From: Microvirga arabica
GTDB lineage: Bacteria > Pseudomonadota > Alphaproteobacteria > Rhizobiales > Beijerinckiaceae
Length of the DNA: 48,466 bases
Reading direction: 5' to 3'
Assembly: GCF_016811235.1 (NCBI RefSeq)
Contig: NZ_JAFBID010000043.1
Coordinates: 1-48,466, forward strand
Numbering within the stretch: position 1 is the first letter of the stretch; each line of letters begins with the position of its first letter. Made by a program: the position numbers and the translations under genes. Shown piece after piece: positions 30,412 through 37,596 of this stretch. Under the pieces are notes generated by a model. That model searched no databases. It worked only from the letters and a program-made list of their open reading frames with translations, and had not been told where the DNA came from.

Positions 30412-30636
30412 GGTCCTCTCCTTGAAGATTTAGGTTCTCAATTTCTGCAACATAGTATCGGTCGCGAAAGCGCCGGCGAAATAAAGTTGCACAATGGTTG
30501 GTCAAGGAGGATCATCTCGAAAGAACAGGGGCAGGCATGGTCAAGCTGTTCTGTCTGTGCGAAATGTCACCAAGGCGGGGTGTCAATCATGCATCCTGTC
30601 CGCCTCACACTGCCTTGAACGTAAGGGGTCTTGGGT

Positions 30637-31392
30637 ATGCCTGCTCGTCGTGTGGTGCTCATTACCGGCGGAAGCCGCGGCATAGGGGCTGCGGTGGCGC
30701 AGCTCGCAGCCGGGCGCGGCTACGATGTCGCCATTACCTATCGCTCGGAGCATGAGGCCGCCGAGCAGGTTCTTGCCGCCTGCCGCTCTGCCGGAGCGAG
30801 AGCAGTGGCCTGCCGGGGCGACGTAGCCGTCGAGGCCGACGTGGTCCGCCTGTTCGACGAGGCCGAGGCAGCCCTGGGGCCGATCTCACATGTGGTCAAC
30901 AATGCAGGGATCACCGGCAAATCCGGCAAGCTGGCGCAGACCTCCGCCGAGACGATCCGGGCCTGCATCGACATCAATGTCCTGGGTGCCCTTTGGGTGG
31001 CGCGCGAGGCTTCACGCCGGCTGCCGCAGAGCCCCGGCGACGGCGCCCGGACCATCGTCCACATCTCGTCGGTGGCGGCATCTCTCGGCAGCCCCAACGA
31101 ATATGTCTGGTACGCGGCCTCGAAAGGCGCCATCGACTCCCTGACGATCGGGATGGCCAAGGAGCTGGCGCCTGAGGGCATCCGGGTCAATGCGGTGTCG
31201 CCCGGCATGACCAAGACGGAGATCCATGAACGAAGCACCCAGGACGCCGGACGCCTGGAGCGGCTGAGGCCGCACATTCCGCTGGGCCGTATCGGGGAGC
31301 CGGGAGAGGTCGCTGAAGCGGTGCTGTTCCTGATGTCGGAGGCAGCTTCCTACATCACGGGCGCCAATATCCCAGTTTCGGGCGGCCGCTGA
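30637..31392 (+). CDS. SDR family NAD(P)-dependent oxidoreductase
   Basis: A 251-residue classical short-chain dehydrogenase/reductase. The cofactor motif TGGSRGIG (11-18), NNAG (about 88-91), catalytic Ser in HISSVAA and the YAASK active site (near 157) are all present, and the C-terminus ends SYITGANIPVSGGR, close to the 3-oxoacyl-ACP reductase-like and glucose dehydrogenase-like groups. An R-rich VAITYRS after beta-2 suggests NADP preference. AAGGGG lies eight bases before the chosen ATG; a TTG six bases earlier overlaps this spacing less well. The substrate cannot be told. The SDR and DUF1127 genes converge on a shared hairpin. Confidence 0.92.
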   Translation: MPARRVVLITGGSRGIGAAVAQLAAGRGYDVAITYRSEHEAAEQVLAACRSAGARAVACRGDVAVEADVVRLFDEAEAALGPISHVVNNAGITGKSGKLAQTSAETIRACIDINVLGALWVAREASRRLPQSPGDGARTIVHISSVAASLGSPNEYVWYAASKGAIDSLTIGMAKELAPEGIRVNAVSPGMTKTEIHERSTQDAGRLERLRPHIPLGRIGEPGEVAEAVLFLMSEAASYITGANIPVSGGR

Positions 31393-31411
31393 CGACCTCC
31401 AGACAAGCAAA

Positions 31412-31433
31412 CGCCCGCCTAAAGGGGCGGGCG
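31412..31433. terminator. hairpin between convergent SDR and DUF1127 genes
   Basis: Perfect arms CGCCCGCC and GGCGGGCG around TAAAGG. No long T-run follows on either side, but the position between two convergent stops supports a terminator. Confidence 0.65.
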
Positions 31434-31462
31434 AGGGCCTTATGCTGCAGTGCAGCAGATAT

Positions 31463-31618
31463 TTACGCGACAGCGTGCTCGCGAGCGATGTTCTCGATCT
31501 GGAAGCGGGAGATGCCAAGATCGTCGAGTTCGCGGTCGGAGAGCAGGGAAAGCTCACGGACGGTTTCGCGATAACGCATATAGGCGCGAACTTTAGAGAG
31601 AACGTAAGACACGAACAT
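31463..31618 (-). CDS. DUF1127 domain-containing protein
   Basis: A 51-residue protein. It reads MFVSYVLSKVRAYMRYRETV, then RELSLLSDRELDDLGISR and ends AREHAVA, which is the complete DUF1127 pattern. GAGGAG lies seven bases before the ATG. Small DUF1127 proteins of alphaproteobacteria are arginine-rich, often strongly expressed and tied to phosphate, carbon or RNA metabolism under stress; which of these applies here is unknown. It is transcribed from an AT-rich region with inverted repeats. Confidence 0.9.
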   Translation of the reverse strand: MFVSYVLSKVRAYMRYRETVRELSLLSDRELDDLGISRFQIENIAREHAVA

Positions 31619-31731
31619 GGGAAACTCCTCATCAGTGGCCGACCCCTGTGGTCGGTGACCTTTGTTCTTGCGTGTGCAGTGCGGATATAAGTGTGTGCGG
31701 TGCCGAAGAGGAGTGGTAATAATGTAGGGCA

Positions 31732-31752
31732 GTTATGCTTTAGTAGCATAAC
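31732..31752. promoter_or_regulatory. perfect inverted repeat upstream of the DUF1127 gene
   Basis: GTTATGCT and AGCATAAC, separated by TTAGT, form an 8-bp dyad about 115 bases upstream of the DUF1127 start. The spacing suits a dimeric repressor or activator. The protein that binds is unknown. Confidence 0.45.
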
Positions 31753-31971
31753 GGGCTAATGCCGCGTTAACGGGAGTGCTCATTTGGCATGCCTCCCCTC
31801 CGGAACGACGTGTTGTCACGATCCGCAGGCAGCAAGCCCGATCAACAACTCTTCTGTGTGCCGGCCAAGGTTAAGGCCGGAGAAAGGCCCCCCTGCGTTG
31901 GACAGAGTGAAGTAAATTTTAGAGGCACGATCCGGTGCTTCGATAAGCATAGATGCGCCTCTGTAGCATTT

Positions 31972-31985
31972 TGAACAAATGTTCA
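31972..31985. promoter_or_regulatory. TGAACA-AA-TGTTCA dyad
   Basis: A 6-bp inverted repeat with a 2-base spacer in the AT-rich part of the gap between the divergent DUF1127 and basic exported protein genes, 48 bases upstream of the EcfG promoter. It may be an operator; chance cannot be ruled out. Confidence 0.35.
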
Positions 31986-32032
31986 TATTGCTGCATGACT
32001 TAACGAATGTCCGAAGTTGCTTGGAGATCGTT

Positions 32033-32057
32033 GGAACAGTCTCCAAAGGTCTGCGTT
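32033..32057 (+). promoter_or_regulatory. sigma-EcfG (general stress) promoter
   Basis: GGAAC, a 16-base spacer and CGTT match the alphaproteobacterial EcfG consensus (GGAAC-N16/17-CGTT) exactly. Transcription would begin near 32064, leaving about 28 bases of leader with GGAG and a GTG start at 32092. The downstream gene is therefore likely part of the general stress regulon. Confidence 0.7.
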
Positions 32058-32091
32058 CATCTCGCACCTTTACAGTAATGGAGATGGTTCC

Positions 32092-32910
32092 GTGAAGAAA
32101 ATCGCACTCGGAGCCGCCCTTCTCTTGTTGAGCAGCGCGGCCTATGCCCAGACATCGACCCAGACCAACACGAACACCAGCACGACCTCCCAGTCGCAGT
32201 CGTCAGATTCGAACAATCTGCTGCGCAACCAGTCCGGCACCAGCAGCCGCACCGAGACCACCGGCGCGACCCGCAGCGAATCCTCGGGCACGCAGACCAA
32301 TGTCCGCACCCGCGAAGAGGGCACCACCCGTGTTGGCGTCGGCATCGAGACCCGTGAGCGGTCCGGTGTAGCCGTTCGCTCCCGCACGGTGCGCGAAGTT
32401 GAGGAGCCGAGCGTATCCGTCACCCGCCGCCGCACCGTGACCTCCATCGAGGAGCCGGATACGGAAGTGCGCCGCACGGTGGTCAAGAAGAAGCCCACCA
32501 AGAAGGTTGCGGTGAAGAAGGCAAAGACCAAGAAGGTCGCGGTGAAGAAGCGCCGCTACCAGGTCGTCGATGAGCCGGTGGAGGTCCGTCGCCGGACGGT
32601 GCGCCGCTACGAGGAGGTCAACGAGCCGAGCGTCTCCGTCAACCGCCGCACGACGATCCGCCGGACGCAGGATACCTCACCGAGCGTTGGCGTGTCCGTG
32701 GAGCAGCGTCGTTCCAATGACGTGAATGTCTCCACCAGCCGGACACGTTCGAGCGCTCCGGAGACGACCGGCACCGTCTCGACCCGCAGCCGCACTGACG
32801 TGAACAGCAATACCGGTAGCAATACGTCCGGTTCGAGCAACTCCTCCACGACCATCCGTCCGCAGCAGGGCGGTTCCTCGTCGGGGAGCAGCACGAGCAC
32901 CAGCGAATAA
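32092..32910 (+). CDS. exported low-complexity basic protein, probable general-stress protein
   Basis: A 272-residue protein with a clear signal peptide (start read from GTG, MKKIALGAALLLLSSAAYA, cleavage before QTSTQ). The mature part is disordered in composition: a Ser/Thr/Gln/Asn-rich head, a middle with repeated REVEEPSVSVTRRRTV and EEVNEPSVSVNRRTT units, a lysine block (KKKPTKKVAVKKAKTKKVAV) like histone H1 tails, and a Ser/Thr/Gly-rich end. GGAG lies eight bases before the GTG; the upstream ATG would bury the signal peptide. A perfect EcfG promoter lies just ahead and a terminator follows, so it is a single-gene unit. I know no function; binding to acidic polymers of the envelope is only a guess from charge. 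Confidence 0.82.
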   Translation: MKKIALGAALLLLSSAAYAQTSTQTNTNTSTTSQSQSSDSNNLLRNQSGTSSRTETTGATRSESSGTQTNVRTREEGTTRVGVGIETRERSGVAVRSRTVREVEEPSVSVTRRRTVTSIEEPDTEVRRTVVKKKPTKKVAVKKAKTKKVAVKKRRYQVVDEPVEVRRRTVRRYEEVNEPSVSVNRRTTIRRTQDTSPSVGVSVEQRRSNDVNVSTSRTRSSAPETTGTVSTRSRTDVNSNTGSNTSGSSNSSTTIRPQQGGSSSGSSTSTSE

Positions 32911-32932
32911 GCTGGTCGTCAAGACTGGAGAG

Positions 32933-32965
32933 AGAGGGTCAGGTTTCTGGCCCTCTTTCGCTTTT
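32933..32965 (+). terminator. rho-independent terminator
   Basis: Arms AGAGGGTCAG and CTGGCCCTCT (one G-T pair) around GTTT, followed by TTCGCTTTT. It ends the transcript of the basic exported protein. Confidence 0.8.
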
Positions 32966-33172
32966 CTTAGCATCGAATGAGATATGTGTGCTCATTCGTG
33001 AGCCTTGCTGGCGGGTTCGAAAGAATAACCTTAGAGTAGATGGGGAGATTAGGAAGATAAGAGTCACATGAATAGGGAACCGAGTCTTGCTATCAGGTTT
33101 GTTGGCGATCCTGATTTTTGGAACCGTTCTCCCAGGAAAATTTTATATACCAAAGTGTCCTGGAGTAGATCT

Positions 33173-33493
33173 ATGAAGAAAACTCTCGTTGTCATCAGCG
33201 CAGCCCTTTTGGCTGCAACCTCCTTCGCCGGTGCCGCCGAGGCCCGACCCGGAAAGGGCAAGGGCCATGCCTACGGGCACCAGAAGAACCATAAAGCTCA
33301 GCGCTATGTCGTGCAGCGCCGCAACAACAACGCTGCCATTGCCGCCGGCGTGACAGGCGCCATTCTCGGCGGCGCACTTGCTGCAACGGCCCGCCCGGCC
33401 TACCGCACCTATGAGCGGCCTGCCTACAGAACTTATGAAGCTCCGAGGCGCACCTACTATCGTGAAGAATACTACGACAGCTACGACTACTGA
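33173..33493 (+). CDS. small exported protein with glycine zipper and Tyr/Arg tail
   Basis: A 106-residue protein with a signal peptide (MKKTLVVISAALLAATSFAG…AEA). The mature chain has a basic His/Lys/Gly start, a glycine-zipper-like stretch (AAIAAGVTGAILGGALAA) and a Tyr/Arg tail built from repeats (YRTYERPAYRTYEAP, then YYREEYYDSYDY). Such proteins are common in Hyphomicrobiales envelopes and have no settled role. GGAG is seven to eight bases before the ATG; a longer frame upstream would mask the signal peptide. A GGAAC element 93 bases upstream lacks a clear CGTT partner. A strong terminator follows. Confidence 0.8.
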   Translation: MKKTLVVISAALLAATSFAGAAEARPGKGKGHAYGHQKNHKAQRYVVQRRNNNAAIAAGVTGAILGGALAATARPAYRTYERPAYRTYEAPRRTYYREEYYDSYDY

Positions 33494-33505
33494 TCAGCTG
33501 GCGAG

Positions 33506-33528
33506 AGGGCGCCTCCGGGCGCCCTTTT
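33506..33528 (+). terminator. rho-independent terminator
   Basis: Arms AGGGCGCC and GGCGCCCT around TCCG, followed by TTT. It lies between the small exported protein and the convergent porin-like gene. Confidence 0.85.
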
Positions 33529-33533
33529 CATGT

Positions 33534-33818
33534 TCAGCGCCGTAGATTCCCAACGGCGATAACAGCCCGCAAGGGGCCGTATTCGGTCTGCTTTCTCACA
33601 TCGATCTGCACGCGCGCCCCTGGCTCCATCCGATACGAGCCGGACCCGGCCTGCCGCCCCGAAGCGGCAACGGCATCGGCCCGGACAGTGCCGCTGATCC
33701 GCACGCAGGTATCCGAAGCTTGGAGCATGGCAAAGCCAGGAGGGCAGCGCGAAGCGGCCTGTGCCTGGCCAGCCATGGCCAGGCCGATCAGAGCAAGAGC
33801 TATCGAGAAGCACCTCAT
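33534..33818 (-). CDS. miniature porin-like exported protein
   Basis: A 94-residue protein with signal peptide (MRCFSIALALIGLAMAGQAQA). The mature 73 residues resemble only the first two strands of Rhizobiales porins: the conserved CPPGF…DTCVRISGTVRADAV start, then a strand region matching ARVQIDVRKQTEYGPLRAVI, which in full porins continues into a 16-strand barrel. Here the protein stops at once (VGNLRR). It is either a stand-alone short protein or the remnant of a porin; the frame is intact and has its own stop. The ribosome binding site is weak. It follows the DUF2231 gene on the same strand by 56 bases. Confidence 0.72.
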   Translation of the reverse strand: MRCFSIALALIGLAMAGQAQAASRCPPGFAMLQASDTCVRISGTVRADAVAASGRQAGSGSYRMEPGARVQIDVRKQTEYGPLRAVIAVGNLRR

Positions 33819-33874
33819 AATGAAGCGGAGCTTATCGGCTCCGCTTCAAGAGGCAAGGCAAGAATGCAGGGCCT

Positions 33875-34426
33875 TCAGAGCCCGCCCGATCCGCTCCTGC
33901 GGCCGTACTGCTCCGCCACGTCCGGACGGTCGACCTCTACATGGAACTGCTCGGCTTTGGGGCTGTAGTCCTGAATGGCGCCAATGCCATACCGGTAGGC
34001 CAGTTCACCACCGAGCCAGCCGCTGAACAGCAGCAGGGCGGTCTGGGTGCCGGACAGCCACACGCCCCAGCCCTGGACGCCTGCGGCCGGATCGTCCAGG
34101 CGCACGCCCACGTTGATCAGGGCAAGAGCGACGACGACCAGATTGGCCACCATGTGAGCCCATGAGACCCACACATTGCGAACCCGGTCGATGGTGACGA
34201 AGTCGATCATGCCGGGAACCGCAGCCACGAGCGCAGTGACGATGCCGGCGATCAGAAGCCAGTACGACGCCTGAGCCCAGAAGGGATCCTGACTTGCCAG
34301 GAAGACGATGTCGGTTCCCAGGGCTCCGATCAGGAAGGCGACCGGGAAGACGATGAGCATGTGGTGAAGCGGATGTCCGGCAATGGCCACCGTGCTCTGC
34401 ACCCCATGACGATGATACCGACCCAT
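33875..34426 (-). CDS. DUF2231 domain-containing membrane protein
   Basis: A 183-residue inner-membrane protein of the DUF2231 family. It opens with the family signature VAIAGHPLHHMLIVFPVAFLIG-type sequence, in which HPLHHML carries conserved histidines, followed by four helices (about 22-42, 55-77, 88-110 and 125-145). A soluble tail (EVDRPDVAEQYGRRSG) ends the protein. GAGGAG lies eight bases upstream of the chosen ATG, which also gives the usual short N-terminus. Function is unknown; a haem-binding role has been suggested for related families because of the histidines, but nothing here tests it. Confidence 0.88.
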   Translation of the reverse strand: MGRYHRHGVQSTVAIAGHPLHHMLIVFPVAFLIGALGTDIVFLASQDPFWAQASYWLLIAGIVTALVAAVPGMIDFVTIDRVRNVWVSWAHMVANLVVVALALINVGVRLDDPAAGVQGWGVWLSGTQTALLLFSGWLGGELAYRYGIGAIQDYSPKAEQFHVEVDRPDVAEQYGRRSGSGGL

Positions 34427-34607
34427 GACACTGCTCCTCATGCTTGGCTTGAGGAAAAATGCTCCGGCCAAGCCTTCGTTCCGATCTCATGCCGATCCGC
34501 CGCACGAGATGGCGCTGGACATCCAGGTGGCGATGGGAGATAGCGTCTCCGCATTCCGCAGGGGAATGGCCTGCGGAGGTCATCCCTGCGGCGGTCTGAT
34601 CGGACGG

Positions 34608-35747
34608 ATGACGACACTTCCGATGGTTCTTGATCCTGCCACCCTCACCGTCGCGTTCGTTCTGCTGGCGGCCGTGCTCGGTACGCTGCTGATATTCTCG
34701 TGGACCTTGAACCGCCGGCTCAAGGCAATGGCGTGGTGGGGAAGCGCCTTCTGGCTGATCGGGATCGGGATCGGAGCGGCCAACCTTGGGAAGGCTCCCC
34801 CAAGCTATATGGTTCTTCTGCTGGCGAACGCTGCCGGGATACTGTCCTACGGGGCCCTTTACGTCGGCTGCCGCATCTTCAACGACCGCCCCGGCATCAT
34901 CCTTCCGGGTGGAGCTGGGGTTGCCATCTGGGTGGCAGCCTTCTCTTTCATCTACGATTCTCAGGGGTACAGGCTCATCCTGGCCTCCCTCCTGACGGGA
35001 GGCTACGCGGCATTGTCGGCCTGGGAGCTGTGGCGCCACGCCGTGCAGGCGCTTGCCTCTCAGCGCGTGGCGGTAGTGCTCCTGTTGGGCCTTGCCGTCT
35101 TCAACCTCCTGCGCGGGCTGCTCGGCATCTCGCTGACCTCTGTACCCTGGATCGACAGCTTCGGCCGGCGCTGGTCGCCGGAGATGGCCCTGTTCCTGGT
35201 GGTGATCGGTCCGACGCTTGCCTTCATGTTCCTGTCCATGGCGAAGGAGCGCCTGAAGTTCGAATACAAGCAGGCAGCTCTCGTCGACGACCTGACCGGC
35301 ATTCCCAACCGCCGCGCCTTTCTGCAGGCGGCCGCCAGGCTGCTCGACCGGCTACACGACAGGCCGGCGGGCTGCCTGCTGTTCGATCTCGACAACTTCA
35401 AGGCCATTAACGACTGCCACGGCCACTCCGCCGGCGATCACATCCTCAGAGTCTTCGCCCGCACGCTCACGGATAACCTGCCGAAGGGGACCTTCGGCAG
35501 GCTGGGTGGTGAGGAATTCGCCGCGATCCTTCCCATCGGGGCGAAGGACGCTGCGGGCATCGCCGAGAAAATCCGCCACGCCTTTGCTGAGGCCGGAAAG
35601 GCGGCCCTCGCGACGAGCGGGGAGGTGACCGTCAGCATCGGCTGCGCGACGGTGTCCCGAACCATGGCCGAGGATCTGCTCCGGCGTGCGGATCGCGCGC
35701 TCTACCGCGCCAAGGAGAGCGGCCGGAACATAGTCGTCGTGGTCTAG
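34608..35747 (+). CDS. membrane-bound GGDEF diguanylate cyclase
   Basis: A 379-residue protein with six or seven transmembrane helices in the first 210 residues and a cytoplasmic GGDEF domain (about 225-379). The active site reads GGEEF near 300, which is compatible with making cyclic di-GMP. DLTGIPNRRAF and FDLDNFKAINDCHGH are the usual substrate and metal motifs. The product-inhibition site RxxD five residues before GGEEF is absent (the region is KGTFGRL). The start is uncertain: the frame is open back to the DUF2231 start. I choose the ATG just before the first helix, and 34623 is an alternative. The membrane part does not match a named sensor domain that I can recognise. It is divergent from DUF2231. 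Confidence 0.85.
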   Translation: MTTLPMVLDPATLTVAFVLLAAVLGTLLIFSWTLNRRLKAMAWWGSAFWLIGIGIGAANLGKAPPSYMVLLLANAAGILSYGALYVGCRIFNDRPGIILPGGAGVAIWVAAFSFIYDSQGYRLILASLLTGGYAALSAWELWRHAVQALASQRVAVVLLLGLAVFNLLRGLLGISLTSVPWIDSFGRRWSPEMALFLVVIGPTLAFMFLSMAKERLKFEYKQAALVDDLTGIPNRRAFLQAAARLLDRLHDRPAGCLLFDLDNFKAINDCHGHSAGDHILRVFARTLTDNLPKGTFGRLGGEEFAAILPIGAKDAAGIAEKIRHAFAEAGKAALATSGEVTVSIGCATVSRTMAEDLLRRADRALYRAKESGRNIVVVV

Positions 35748-35767
35748 ATAAGCCCGTTCGCCTGGCC

Positions 35768-36380
35768 TTAGACCACGAAGAACTCGTTGTGGCTCAGAGC
35801 GAGCCCCTTCTTGAACTGGGCGAATTCCACAGGCTTGCGGGATCCGGAGCCGTCGGAGTCGTACGACAGGATGCCGGTTTTCCTGTTGTAGTTGATGTAA
35901 TCGTCCGAGTCTTTTGGCCTGTTGCCTGCATTGAAGAAGTCGGCGTCCAGCTTGCGCGGATTGCCGGCGCTGCCGGGGCCGAGCTTCCGGAAGATCGCAT
36001 TGTCGAGCCAGACTGAATCGTCTTTAGCCCGGTAGTGGGCGACGAAGTCGAAATTGACCTTTCGATCCGTGACGGAGGTTCCGAGCCGCGTATTGAAGAC
36101 GAAGATGTCGCGTCCGAGGTCGCCAAACAAGGTGTCGTTCCCGCGCCCGCCATAGAGACGGTCGTTGCCGTTGCCGCCGAACAGCCAATCCTGGCCGTTG
36201 TCGCCATAGAGCCGATCGTGACCTCCATCGCCAAAGACGTAATCGTTGCCGCCCATGCCTCTGATGGTGTCGTTGCCGGATCGTCCGGCCAGGTCTTCAT
36301 CGAAGCCGGTGCCGCGGAACACGTTGGATCCGGCTGTGCCGATCCACTTCTGGACCGAAGTTGAGGTGACACAGGGGAAG
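35768..36380 (-). pseudogene. RTX calcium-binding protein, 5' end removed by an insertion sequence
   Basis: The frame encodes about seven RTX nonapeptides (GGNDYVFGD, GGHDRLYGD, NGQDWLFGG, NGNDRLYGG, RGNDTLFGD and others) and a C-terminal domain shared with the first RTX protein (DADFFNAG, DSDDYINYN, GILSYDSDGSG, VEFAQFKKG), ending EFFVV. Coding sequence continues upstream without a native start, through VQKWIGTAGSNVFRGTG, to the very edge of the insertion sequence, where it meets a stop five codons inside the element. A GTG at 36322 could still start a shortened protein. The missing N-terminal part is not found intact on the far side of the element. The gene is thus truncated but may still give a secretable fragment. 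Confidence 0.75.
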
Positions 36381-36441
36381 TGGTCCAGCTCTTATGTTAG
36401 TTTTCTCGGCAGATTTCCTTTTTCGGTGAAGGAGGTTTGTC

Positions 36442-36723
36442 ATGAGGAAGAAGCGCTTCTCGGTTGAGCAGATCGTGGCGGTCCTGAAGCAGGCGGAACT
36501 GGGACTGCCGGTGGCGGACTTGATCCGGCAGGTCGGCATCTCGGAGCAGACGTTTTATCGCTGGAAGAAGCAGTACGCCGGTCTTGAGTCGGATCAGGTG
36601 CGCGAGCTCAAGCAGGTGATCGAGGAGAATGCCCGCCTCAAGCGGCTGGTGGCCGAACTCAGCCTAGACAAAGCCGTGCTGCAGGATGTGCTGTCAAAAA
36701 AGTTTCCCGGCCCGCGCTCCTGA
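36442..36723 (+). CDS. IS3-family transposase OrfA
   Basis: A 93-residue OrfA: helix-turn-helix (MRKKRFSVEQIVAVLKQAEL onward, with ISEQTFYRWKKQYAGL as recognition helix) and a leucine-zipper-like second half. It recognises the element ends and is fused to OrfB by programmed frameshifting. AAGGAGG is seven bases before the ATG. The frame stops 21 bases after the slip site. Confidence 0.92.
   Translation: MRKKRFSVEQIVAVLKQAELGLPVADLIRQVGISEQTFYRWKKQYAGLESDQVRELKQVIEENARLKRLVAELSLDKAVLQDVLSKKFPGPRS
36696..36702 (+). other. programmed -1 frameshift site (AAAAAAG)
   Basis: A AAA AAG heptamer inside the end of orfA, where the -1 frame stays open into orfB. Slippage here gives the OrfAB transposase, as in most IS3 members. 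Confidence 0.8.
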
Positions 36724-36728
36724 AGCAG

Positions 36729-37565
36729 GTGGTGCGCTACGTGCAAGCGTCTCATGGCTACAGTGAGCGGCGGGCCTGTTCGGTCACAGGCCAGCATCGC
36801 TCCACCCAGCGCAAGCCGCTGACGAGGGATCAGTGCCACGAGCTGCGCCAGCGCACGCACGAGATCGTGCGCACGCGGGTGCGCTATGGCTATCGGCGGG
36901 TGCACATCCTGCTCAAGCGTGAAGGCTGGACCGTCGGTCGCAATGTCGTCTACCGGCTCTACCGCGAGGAAGGATTGGCTTTGCGCAGCAAGCAGCCGCG
37001 GCGCCGCAAGATGGTGGTGCAACGGGAGGGGCGATGCCAGCCCGAGCGGCCCAACCAGGCCTGGAGCCTCGACTTCGTCCATGATGCCCTCAGCACCGGC
37101 CAGACGTTCCGGGCCCTGACGGTGATGGACGTGTTCACCCGTGAGGGGCTGGCGATCGAGGTCGGGCAGCGGTTGCGAGGCGAGCACGTGGTGGAGGTGC
37201 TCAACCGTCTGGTGCGCCAGCGCGGAGCACCGCAGTACCTGTTTGCGGATAATGGTGCCGAGTTCACCGGTCATCTGGTCGATTTGTGGGCGTATCATCA
37301 TGGCACCCGGATCAACTTCTCCCGACCCGGCAAGCCGACCGACAACGCGCATATCGAGACGTTCAACGGCAGCTTACGCGACGAGTGTCTGAACCTGCAC
37401 TGGTTCGAGACCATCGCGGAGGCCAAGCGGCTGATCGAAGCTTGGCGGAAGGAGTACAATGAGAGCCGTCCTCACATGGCTCTTGGAAACAGCACGCCGC
37501 AGGAATATGCTTTGCGGATAGGCCCTTCGCCGGTAGCGAAGGGTTCAGTGGCCGACGGAAGCTAA
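36729..37565 (+). CDS. IS3-family transposase OrfB (DDE integrase domain)
   Basis: A 278-residue catalytic domain. The DDE triad is visible as D in WSLDFV, D in LFADNGAEF and E in NAHIETFNGSL. The N-terminal HTH_21-type region (RVHILLKREGWTV) precedes it. The GTG start given is only the first possible codon; the active protein is made as an OrfAB fusion, whose frame is open from the slip site. The gene looks intact, so the element may be active. Confidence 0.9.
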   Translation: MVRYVQASHGYSERRACSVTGQHRSTQRKPLTRDQCHELRQRTHEIVRTRVRYGYRRVHILLKREGWTVGRNVVYRLYREEGLALRSKQPRRRKMVVQREGRCQPERPNQAWSLDFVHDALSTGQTFRALTVMDVFTREGLAIEVGQRLRGEHVVEVLNRLVRQRGAPQYLFADNGAEFTGHLVDLWAYHHGTRINFSRPGKPTDNAHIETFNGSLRDECLNLHWFETIAEAKRLIEAWRKEYNESRPHMALGNSTPQEYALRIGPSPVAKGSVADGS

Positions 37566-37596
37566 CCCTGGCCCTGGACCACCAAACCCAAGCGCT

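Larger units (their letters stand above)
36381..37581 (+). mobile_element. IS3-family insertion sequence (IS407-like group)
   Basis: A 1201-bp element with TGGTCCAG at the left end and CTGGACCA at the right; the inverted repeats continue imperfectly, with a shared GTTAG at the same distance. It holds the usual orfA and orfB in a -1 relationship with an A6G slip site. Length, terminal TG...CA and protein type fit the IS407 group of IS3. The four bases on either side (GAAG and CCAA) do not match, so there is no target duplication; adjacent sequence has probably been lost or rearranged since insertion. Confidence 0.85.

Noticed and set aside
29821..30618. 265-codon frame opposite the first RTX gene
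   Set aside because: Its repeats are merely the complement of RTX repeats; the RTX frame has the expected nonapeptides and a good ribosome binding site.
30498..30755. 85-codon frame overlapping the SDR start
   Set aside because: Cys/Arg-rich frame without similarity; it overlaps a gene with strong SDR motifs and a proper ribosome binding site.
33076..33100. Second EcfG promoter before the small exported protein
   Set aside because: GGAAC is present, but the downstream element at 15-16 bases reads GGTTT, not CGTT, so the match is too weak to call.
36035..36364. Plus-strand frame with Val/Ile/Ala repeats over the second RTX gene
   Set aside because: Repetition is the complement of the RTX repeats, not a separate gene.
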